From assembly GCA_002352605.1 (NCBI GenBank), contig DEIP01000148.1, forward strand, positions 3,338 to 22,692: a stretch of DNA of 19,355 nt, read 5' to 3'. Position numbers and translations under genes: made by a program. The notes under the pieces were generated by a model. That model was not told the DNA's origin. It was given only the letters and a program-made list of their open reading frames with translations, and ran no database searches. Origin of the DNA: Desulfobacteraceae bacterium UBA2771. GTDB lineage: Bacteria; Desulfobacterota; Desulfobacteria; Desulfobacterales; Desulfosarcinaceae. Of this stretch, positions 14,271 to 19,355 are shown in pieces (within the stretch, counting starts at the first letter, position 1; each line of letters opens with the position of its first letter).

Positions 14271-14888
14271 ATGACATATCTGATTAAAAAAATCGTCCTG
14301 GTTATGGTTTTCAGCCTTGCTGGCATTCCGGCTGCCGGGGCCCATAAGGTGAGCATCTTCGCCTGGGCCGAGGGAGATACCGTGTACACGGAAAGCAAGT
14401 TCAGCGGGGGTAAAATGGTCAAAGACGGCAAGGTCGAGGTACTCGACAGCCAAGGGACCCACCTGCTGGACGGCCGTACCAACGACAACGGGGAATTCTC
14501 CTTCGAGGTGCCCAAAATCACCGACCTGACCATCGTTCTCTCAGCGGGTATGGGGCATCAGAATTCATGGAAGCTGAGCGCGGACGAACTGGGTGGGGGG
14601 GCGCTTGATCCAGCCGTGACTGAACCCGTTTTGTCGGCGCCATTGGTTTCGGAAACGCCTCCCGAGACAGCGCCACCGGCATCGGATCCAGGCCTCACCA
14701 CCCAGGCGGTGGAAGCCATCGTGGCCCGTCAGCTGGAACAAAAACTTCAGCCCTTGATCCGCATGCTTGTGGCGACCCAGGAAAAGGGGCCGACCCTAAG
14801 CGATATTTTTGGCGGCATCGGCTATATCATGGGGTTGGTGGGACTGGGCGCCTATATGCGCTATCGAAAGGACGGTCGGCGCGTATGA
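14271..14888 (+). CDS. NikL/CbiL-like accessory subunit of a nickel/cobalt ECF transporter
   Basis: A 205-aa exported membrane-anchored protein. Residues 1-23 are a signal peptide ('MTYLIKKIVLVMVFSLAGIP' then AAGA) with likely cleavage after Ala-Gly-Ala, leaving a mature chain that starts His-Lys-Val. An immunoglobulin-like/carboxypeptidase-regulatory-like domain follows (about 24-105, 'GKVEVLDSQGTHLLDGRTND'). A Pro/Ala-rich linker (about 110-145) leads to a helix and a C-terminal membrane segment 'LSDIFGGIGYIMGLVGLGAY' (about 177-196) with a positive tail. In known Ni/Co ECF systems such L-type proteins accompany the M subunit and assist uptake. Its last four bases (ATGA) overlap the start of the Q gene, so translation is coupled. 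AGGA sits upstream of the start. No M gene precedes it here. The exact name (NikL versus CbiL) depends on the metal, which sequence does not show. Confidence 0.75.
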   Translation: MTYLIKKIVLVMVFSLAGIPAAGAHKVSIFAWAEGDTVYTESKFSGGKMVKDGKVEVLDSQGTHLLDGRTNDNGEFSFEVPKITDLTIVLSAGMGHQNSWKLSADELGGGALDPAVTEPVLSAPLVSETPPETAPPASDPGLTTQAVEAIVARQLEQKLQPLIRMLVATQEKGPTLSDIFGGIGYIMGLVGLGAYMRYRKDGRRV

Positions 14889-15637
14889 TCAATGCCCCCT
14901 TTGCCGATGGCCATTCATGGATGCACGGCATCGATCCCCGGCTGCGGGTGATCGGGGCCGTGGTATTTGCCGTCGTGGTGGCCGTTTCCTATGAGTTTGC
15001 GGTGCTGTTTGCCGCCCTGATCCTGTCTCTGTCTATGGCCTTGTCGGCCCGGTTGGCTTTTCGAGATGTCGTGCATCGGCTTTTGACGCCGCTGATCTTT
15101 CTGCTGCTGCTGTGGGCGGTACTGCCCTGGTCCTATGAAGGGGATGCGCTGACGACGTTGGGGCCGGTGGTGATCACCCGTCCGGGTGTGATCTTGTGCG
15201 CCCAGATCAGTGTCAAAACCGTCTCCCTGATGGTGGCCTTTATGGCCCTGTTGGCCACCATGACCGTGGATACCCTCGGTCACGCCCTGAACCGGCTGCG
15301 ACTGCCGGACAAAATGGTGCATATGCTTTTGATCACCTACCGTTACCTGTTCGTTATCGAGCAGGAATACCAGCGGCTGGTACGGGCAATGAAAATCCGT
15401 AACTTTCATCCCAAGACCAACCTGCATAGCTATCGGACCTATGCCTACCTGGTGGGCATGCTTTTTGTGCGGGCCTCGGAGCGGGCCCGGCGGGTACACG
15501 GCGCCATGATCTGTCGGGGTTTTAACGGCCGGTTTGTCAGCCTTCGTGAGTATCCACCCCGTATCCGAAACCCTGTTTTTTGCCTTTTCGCCGTCTTGTC
15601 GCTGGTCATGCTGGTCGCCCTGGAGTGGCTGACCTAA
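14885..15637 (+). CDS. Nickel/cobalt ECF transporter T component (CbiQ/NikQ)
   Basis: A 250-aa integral membrane protein, the transmembrane coupling subunit of an energy-coupling-factor transporter. It opens 'DGHSWMHGIDPRLRVIGA', the usual CbiQ start, then has hydrophobic helices at about 25-60, 67-85, 110-130 and 225-248. The cytoplasmic coupling helices lie near 165-215, with Arg-containing motifs 'RAMKIRNFH' and 'GAMICRGFNGRF' corresponding to the two Ala-Arg-Gly motifs that contact the ATPases. It overlaps the L gene by 4 bases. A 128-base gap separates it from the ATPase gene; the gap contains a short TTACG-GCTT-CGTAA hairpin and a possible -35/-10 pair (TTGATG, 18 bases, TATACA), so the ATPase may also be transcribed on its own. 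Confidence 0.9.
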   Translation: MINAPFADGHSWMHGIDPRLRVIGAVVFAVVVAVSYEFAVLFAALILSLSMALSARLAFRDVVHRLLTPLIFLLLLWAVLPWSYEGDALTTLGPVVITRPGVILCAQISVKTVSLMVAFMALLATMTVDTLGHALNRLRLPDKMVHMLLITYRYLFVIEQEYQRLVRAMKIRNFHPKTNLHSYRTYAYLVGMLFVRASERARRVHGAMICRGFNGRFVSLREYPPRIRNPVFCLFAVLSLVMLVALEWLT

Positions 15638-15765
15638 ATCTTACGGCTTCGTAAAGAGATCCGATATCTGCGTTTTGAATTTAATTGAGTTGATGCGGTC
15701 CACCCGCCCGTGATATACAAACGGTTGTCATGTTTCAGGGACCAACCCGTCGAAGGCAGCAATAG

Positions 15766-16488
15766 ATGAGCCCCGTTATTCTCAACTTGACCAAGATCTG
15801 CTACGGTTACCCCGGCGGACCGCTGGTTCTGGATGATCTCGATTTTCACCTCCATGCCGGAGACCGTATCGGCTTGGTGGCGCCCAACGGCAGCGGCAAG
15901 ACCACCTTGTTTCACATCGTCATGGGGTTGCTTAAACCCCTTTCCGGAACCGTAGAGGCGTTTGGTGAGGCGCGGAAAGTGGAAACGGATTTCGTTGAGG
16001 TGCGCCGGCGCATGGGGCTTTTGTTCCAGGACGCCGACGACCAGCTTTTTTCCCCCACGGTGCTGGAGGATGTCGCCTTCGGACCGTTGAACCTGGGAAA
16101 ATCACGGGAGCAGGCGGTGGCGGTGGCCGTAAAGACCCTTGATTTTTTAGGGTTGAACGGTTTCGAGGACCGGGTCACCTACAAGCTGTCCGGCGGGGAG
16201 AAGCGACTCGTCTCCCTGGCTACGATACTGGCCATGGAGCCGGAGGTGCTGCTGTTGGACGAACCCTCCACCGGCTTGGATTCATCCACCAAGGAAAAAC
16301 TCATCGATATCCTCAACACGCTGGATCTCTCCTTTGTGCTTATTTCCCATGAATTCGATTTCCTCTCTCAAACGGCGCGGCACATCTACACCATGGAAGG
16401 CGGTCGCATTCGGTTTGACCGGGAGCTGAATATCCACACCCACCGGCACGCCCATCTGATGGGCAACCAACCCCACCGGCATGTGTGA
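15766..16488 (+). CDS. Nickel/cobalt ECF transporter ATPase (CbiO/NikO)
   Basis: A 240-aa cytoplasmic ABC ATPase that powers the ECF transporter. All motifs are intact: Walker A 'PNGSGKTT' (40-47), Q-loop Gln88, signature 'LSGGEKR' (141-147), Walker B 'VLLLDEPSTGLD' (161-172) and H-loop His195. The 'QDADDQLFSPTVLEDVAFGPLNLG' stretch is typical of ECF ATPases. The last 17 residues contain six histidines ('HTHRHAHLMGNQPHRHV'), a likely metal-binding tail often seen on CbiO/NikO. GAAGGCAG precedes the ATG. No other ATPase is encoded here, so a homodimer is expected. It follows L and Q on the same strand; the metal is nickel or cobalt by family. Confidence 0.92.
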   Translation: MSPVILNLTKICYGYPGGPLVLDDLDFHLHAGDRIGLVAPNGSGKTTLFHIVMGLLKPLSGTVEAFGEARKVETDFVEVRRRMGLLFQDADDQLFSPTVLEDVAFGPLNLGKSREQAVAVAVKTLDFLGLNGFEDRVTYKLSGGEKRLVSLATILAMEPEVLLLDEPSTGLDSSTKEKLIDILNTLDLSFVLISHEFDFLSQTARHIYTMEGGRIRFDRELNIHTHRHAHLMGNQPHRHV

Positions 16489-16620
16489 TCCCGGTCGGTA
16501 TGAAAACAGTCCCACCACAAGGACGCACCGAATGAAAAAGGTATCCGCTTTACACGATGGTGAATGTGTATTACGGCCCAAGGGTCGAAATTAATCCCGA
16601 AATCCATGAAGGGAAAAACC

Positions 16621-17223
16621 ATGGGTATGGAAAAACCTGGATTAGCATTAGAACAGGGCGCCCTGATCAGATTCATTGACCCCAATACGGATGCTGTAAC
16701 CGGAGGGATTTTCATCGGTACCGGAGATAACGGGGATTTTGTCGTGGTTCCATTATCGGAAAACAAATCCCAACCGGCAGCAGGTGCAATTCTGCATGGC
16801 CGGTGCATGTTCATGGACAATATGGTTGCCTTTATGTCCCGGATTGTGGAAATCACCGACCATCCGGTAACCCTGTGGCGAATCCATGCGCCGACGGACG
16901 TGAAAAAATATGATCTTCGCCACAACAAGCGGATTCAATGTTCCGTGTCTGCAAACATCGAAGCCATTCACAAGGGACAGGTCCTTACGGGGATTATCCG
17001 GGATATCAGCAAAAGTGGGGCGCGTTGTATTTTTAATCCCTCCGATGCCCTAGAAAACCCCTTTGAGGTGAATGAACCCGTCACCCTCCGTTGCGTGTTT
17101 CCGGGTATTCCCGGTGAGCAGGCCGCGCGTGGGAAAATTACCGACATCATAAAAACCGAAGACGAATTTTCGCTCGCCGTTCGGTTTACGGAATCGGTAT
17201 GGTGGGTGCCACCCTACCACTGA
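16621..17223 (+). CDS. PilZ domain (c-di-GMP-binding) protein
   Basis: A 200-aa soluble protein with an N-terminal YcgR-like beta domain (about 8-95) and a C-terminal PilZ domain (about 97-195). The c-di-GMP motif is complete: Arg100 and Arg104 in 'RHNKR' (RxxxR) and 'DISKSG' (Asp128, Ser130, Gly133; DxSxxG). Such proteins change motility, secretion or surface traits when they bind c-di-GMP; the target here is unknown. I use ATG 16621 because GAAGGGA lies about 8 bases upstream. ATG 16606 is possible and the frame is open to 16564. It is 132 bases after the transporter ATPase, with no clear terminator between, so read-through is possible. It converges with the HDOD gene. Confidence 0.88.
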   Translation: MGMEKPGLALEQGALIRFIDPNTDAVTGGIFIGTGDNGDFVVVPLSENKSQPAAGAILHGRCMFMDNMVAFMSRIVEITDHPVTLWRIHAPTDVKKYDLRHNKRIQCSVSANIEAIHKGQVLTGIIRDISKSGARCIFNPSDALENPFEVNEPVTLRCVFPGIPGEQAARGKITDIIKTEDEFSLAVRFTESVWWVPPYH

Positions 17224-17235
17224 CTTTTCAAAAGG

Positions 17236-17258
17236 CCTTTCCGTCTAATTGTGGAAGG
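17236..17258. terminator. Weak hairpin between converging genes
   Basis: CCTTTCC (17236-17242) pairs with GGAAGG (17253-17258) with one bulged T, next to the palindrome AAAGGCCTTT (17231-17240). On the minus strand the stem is followed by CCTTTTG, a short T-run, so it may end the HDOD transcript. It lies in the 57-base gap between PilZ and HDOD stops. Confidence 0.35.
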
Positions 17259-17280
17259 TGAATTGGCGAGGGGAGCGGGG

Positions 17281-18129
17281 TCAGACGGCTTCCATGAATT
17301 CCCGGATTTCGCGTTGGAAGCTTTTGTAGGTGATCATCAGCGCTTTGACCTGCTGCTTGTCGGGGAAAAAGTCATTGAAGACATCCTGATACACATGGTA
17401 AGCCAACCGGTCAACACCGATGCCCGTATCCACCATCATGGCTATCATGTCGGCCAGATAGAGGGTGGCTGTGGCCGGATCGTTGCGTGATGCCTGGTTG
17501 GTCAAGTGATGGTTCTCGATCATGTAGATCATGTGGGGGCTGAATTGCCATTGTTTGGCGATAATGCCCCCCAGAGTGGTGTGATCCATCCCCAGCACGT
17601 CGTTTTCGGCCTCCACGAAACTCATGCCCTTTTCGGTCACTAGTTCTTGGATGGCTTCAACCTGGTCGGCAACGAACTCATGCAGGATCACCTTGCCGAT
17701 ATCCTTGAGCAGTGCGGCGGTGTAAATGGCCGGCAGGCCCATCAGATCCTGCTGCCGGGCCAGGCTCCTGGCCACCATGGCTACTGCCAGGCTCTGGCGC
17801 CACAGGTCGCCCTTGGCCAAGCCATAGCCCTTCTGGGGCCGGTTCAGGTTGCCGGACAGGTTTTGCGACAGCACCATCTCCACGACCTTCTGCAACCCCA
17901 GCATGGAGACCGCCTGATGCACGGAATCGACTTTGACCGGCAGCCCCATGTAGGCGGAGTTGACCGTTTTCAGCAGGTTGGCAGTAATGGCCGGATCCCG
18001 CTCGACCACTTCCACCAGGTCCTTCAAGGATGCCTCGGGATCATCGGCCAGGCTGAGTACTTTGTGAATGACTACGGGAACGGGGTCCAACTGGTTCACT
18101 TTCTTTAACATGCCGGCAAGACGATCCAT
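17281..18129 (-). CDS. HDOD domain signalling protein
   Basis: A 282-aa cytosolic protein filled by an HDOD domain (about 10-225, PF08668). The text 'LDPVPVVIHKVLSLADDPEASLKDLVEVVERDPAITANLLKTVNSAY' is typical. The family is related to HD phosphohydrolases but lacks their metal site; here the usual 'HD' is 'LLKDIGK' (about 140-146), with Lys142 replacing the His, so no phosphodiesterase activity is expected. 'IENHH' (204-208) is present. HDOD proteins act as scaffolds or regulators in signalling. ATG 18129 is chosen because the domain begins soon after and AAGGGAT lies upstream; 30 more codons are open. It is downstream of the DUF6125-like gene but separated by that gene's terminator, so it probably has its own promoter. 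Confidence 0.88.
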   Translation of the reverse strand: MDRLAGMLKKVNQLDPVPVVIHKVLSLADDPEASLKDLVEVVERDPAITANLLKTVNSAYMGLPVKVDSVHQAVSMLGLQKVVEMVLSQNLSGNLNRPQKGYGLAKGDLWRQSLAVAMVARSLARQQDLMGLPAIYTAALLKDIGKVILHEFVADQVEAIQELVTEKGMSFVEAENDVLGMDHTTLGGIIAKQWQFSPHMIYMIENHHLTNQASRNDPATATLYLADMIAMMVDTGIGVDRLAYHVYQDVFNDFFPDKQQVKALMITYKSFQREIREFMEAV

Positions 18130-18257
18130 TGTCCAAAATATCCCTTTTGCGGTTTGGCGGTGGCACAGGCGAAGAATACCGCATGCTGCCACAAATATCG
18201 GTCTTTTGGGACCTGGCATTAGTTAATTTTTTTCCGAGGTCTTTTGGATCGCGAACT

Positions 18258-18290
18258 AAAAAAAGCGTTTTCTATTTCAGTGAAAAGCGC
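18258..18290 (-). terminator. Rho-independent terminator of the DUF6125-like gene
   Basis: Reading the minus strand, GCGCTTTTC (18290-18282), a 9-base loop, then GAAAACGC (18272-18265) make an 8-bp stem with one bulged C, followed at once by seven T (18264-18258). The stop codon of the gene lies in the loop/second arm, so the terminator overlaps the coding end. Confidence 0.75.
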
Positions 18291-19015
18291 CAGGCGCAAT
18301 ACCAGTCATCCGGGTGTTCGTCCGGGGGGCAGCCGATGCATTCGGTTTGAATGTGGGGATCGATGGCCCGGGCAAAATAGGTGTATTCCACCAGGCCGCC
18401 GGATTTGCAGGGGTAGTCGGCCAGTTTTTTCTTTTTGCGGGCCACCTGAACACGGCATTCGTTCATAGTGAAAATGAAGGCGTTGGGCCCATCATCGGTA
18501 AAAGACTGCACGTTGATCCGGGCGTAGACGCGAAAACCCAGGGCTTTTTTTAACCCTTCCAGGCCGGGGTGCTCCCCAAGTTCCAAGAATTGCTTGATGG
18601 CCCAGGCCTCGAAGGGGGCGAAATGGGCCCAGCAAGAGTCGTTGCAACGCTTAGCATCGTTCATGCCGCTGGTGAATTCCACGGACTGAAACCACACCCC
18701 GTCATTGGCCAGCCAGTTGATGGATGCGCCGTCCAGAAGCGCCAGCAGGTCCTTTTTTTCCATGTCGAGCAGCGGCTTGGGGATGCCGTCGTGCATCTCG
18801 AACCCCAGAATTTTTGACAGCCGGTTGAGCTGAATCCCGACGCTTTTTTTAGAAGCCACGGAAAGGGCGTCCAGCGCCTTTTCCATGCCCATCTGGTGCC
18901 GGATTTCAGTGAACCAGAGCGCATAGTGGATGATGGTCCGATGCATGACATCCATGACGAGGCGAGCGGTCTGTTCCTGGCTCAGATCATCGATTGTGCC
19001 GACGGTATCGGCCAT
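18272..19015 (-). CDS. DUF6125-like cysteine-rich cytosolic protein
   Basis: A 247-aa soluble protein with no signal peptide. The C-terminal half has the pattern 'FTMNECRVQVARKKKKLADY' then 'YPCKSGGLVEYTYFARAIDP' then 'CIGCPPDEHPDDWYCAWRF', which I associate with a group of deltaproteobacterial proteins (DUF6125-like, related in layout to the ATC hydrolase family, PF14196). The assignment is from memory and moderate. Cysteines at 188, 203, 226, 229 and 240 suggest a metal site or disulfide-sensitive cluster; function is unknown. The N-terminal part seems duplicated: residues 30-72 ('YALWFTEIRHQMGMEKALDA') resemble residues 104-160 ('DGVWFQSVEFTSGMNDAKRC'), both ending '...LG F'. ATG 19015 has AAAGGAGA about 8 bases upstream; the open frame extends 67 codons further but that part is not family-like. 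A strong terminator follows. Confidence 0.65.
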   Translation of the reverse strand: MADTVGTIDDLSQEQTARLVMDVMHRTIIHYALWFTEIRHQMGMEKALDALSVASKKSVGIQLNRLSKILGFEMHDGIPKPLLDMEKKDLLALLDGASINWLANDGVWFQSVEFTSGMNDAKRCNDSCWAHFAPFEAWAIKQFLELGEHPGLEGLKKALGFRVYARINVQSFTDDGPNAFIFTMNECRVQVARKKKKLADYPCKSGGLVEYTYFARAIDPHIQTECIGCPPDEHPDDWYCAWRFSLK

Positions 19016-19355
19016 GGGGTGTCTCCTTTCATCGGTGGGTGGGTCGGGTGCAGACCAGATGGCAGCCACTTTATGGAAAGGTACCCGTGAAGTCAAGGGA
19101 TTCGAACAAAAGCCCATAAAACAGCGCTGTCGGCGCTGCCCATATGGATCCAGTAGCCGGTGTGAAAAAGAGCAGGCCCAAGCTTTCCCTCCGCTGCCTC
19201 GACGGGTGTTCTGCATCGGAACACCCGGGCGTAGGTGCCATGACGGTTGGAAACATCCTCGAGCATGTTTGCCGCCCCTCGTCTGTCGTTGCTTCTTCGT
19301 TTCATACCTTCGACATGCTTCCGTATGCCCGCGGATTTATCGGTGGTAAGCTCGA
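19016..19355. other. Region upstream of the DUF6125-like gene, with an open frame at the window edge
   Basis: About 340 bases. On the minus strand a frame is open from the window edge (19355) to a TGA at 19093-19095 and could be the end of a gene that starts outside; it reads 'KRRSNDRRGAANMLEDVSN' and later 'AVLWAFVRIP'. Codon use is mixed and it matches no family I know, so I do not call it a gene. A second frame entering from the edge ends at TGA 19302-19304, overlapping the ATG at 19303-19305. A perfect hairpin lies at 19203-19227, and a palindrome ACAGCGCTGT at 19121-19130. Confidence 0.35.
19203..19227. repeat. Perfect 9-bp inverted repeat
   Basis: CGGGTGTTC (19203-19211) and GAACACCCG (19219-19227) are perfect complements around a 7-base loop. 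It lies about 190 bases before the DUF6125-like start. There is no T-run on either side, so an operator or an mRNA hairpin is more likely than an intrinsic terminator. Confidence 0.5.

Noticed and set aside
13970..14533. A 187-codon open frame on the minus strand overlapping the L gene
   Set aside because: Its first half is the antisense of the signal peptide and domain of the clearly real L subunit, and the rest has no recognisable protein pattern or ribosome site.
14915..15499. A 194-codon minus-strand frame inside cbiQ
   Set aside because: His/Gln-rich antisense text typical of the reverse of a membrane protein gene; no domain or start signal.

Overview
The window looks like chromosomal DNA of a Deltaproteobacterium (Desulfobacterota), most like a sulfate reducer of the Desulfobacteraceae/Desulfosarcinaceae. 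This rests on general gene content and style: a DUF169 protein, a DUF4213/DUF364 protein, a UspA plus APH-like/AAA kinase pair, a NikL-Q-O type metal transporter, a DUF6125-like cytosolic protein, and hybrid kinases with a 'DMIMDPGMNG' receiver motif. It is an inference from gene families, not a database match. Most of the window appears GC-rich; about 2.83-5.6 kb is visibly more AT-rich.

Layout. (a) 82-2686, minus strand: an APH-like/P-loop kinase gene overlaps a tandem UspA gene by 8 bases, a translationally coupled pair. (b) 2.69-5.6 kb: an accessory stretch. It holds a long imperfect hairpin, a DUF169 gene, a 59-bp integron attC-like hairpin, a pRiA4b ORF-3 family gene, and a DUF4213/DUF364 gene on the other strand. 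It abuts a truncated and frameshifted remnant of the peptidoglycan glycosyltransferase gene mtgA (5605-5932). This looks like acquired cassette-type DNA next to a decayed core gene. (c) 6025-8019, plus: a membrane-bound hybrid histidine kinase. (d) 8064-13695, minus: radical SAM protein, prmA (ribosomal protein L11 methyltransferase), an RND/MMPL transporter and a double-TM2 membrane protein, read in that order. (e) 13.7-14.27 kb: a non-coding divergent region. (f) 14271-16488, plus: a nickel/cobalt ECF transporter operon with the L-like, Q (T component) and O (ATPase) subunits but no M substrate-binding subunit in the window. (g) 16621-17223, plus: a PilZ (c-di-GMP) protein. It converges on (h) 17281-19015, minus: a DUF6125-like cysteine-rich protein, with its own terminator, upstream of an HDOD signalling protein. 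The last 340 bases hold a perfect inverted repeat and an open but unconvincing frame running off the edge.

Working together: the strongest functional unit is the Ni/Co ECF transporter (periplasmic/anchored L, membrane Q, cytoplasmic O with a His-rich tail). The other clusters are small, two-gene or single-gene units in signalling (UspA/kinase, hybrid kinase, PilZ, HDOD) and envelope transport (RND, TM2). The least ordinary items are the lone attC-like site between two AT-rich genes, the mtgA remnant at the edge of that segment, and the transporter operon without its M subunit. No rRNA, tRNA, CRISPR array or intact transposase was recognised.
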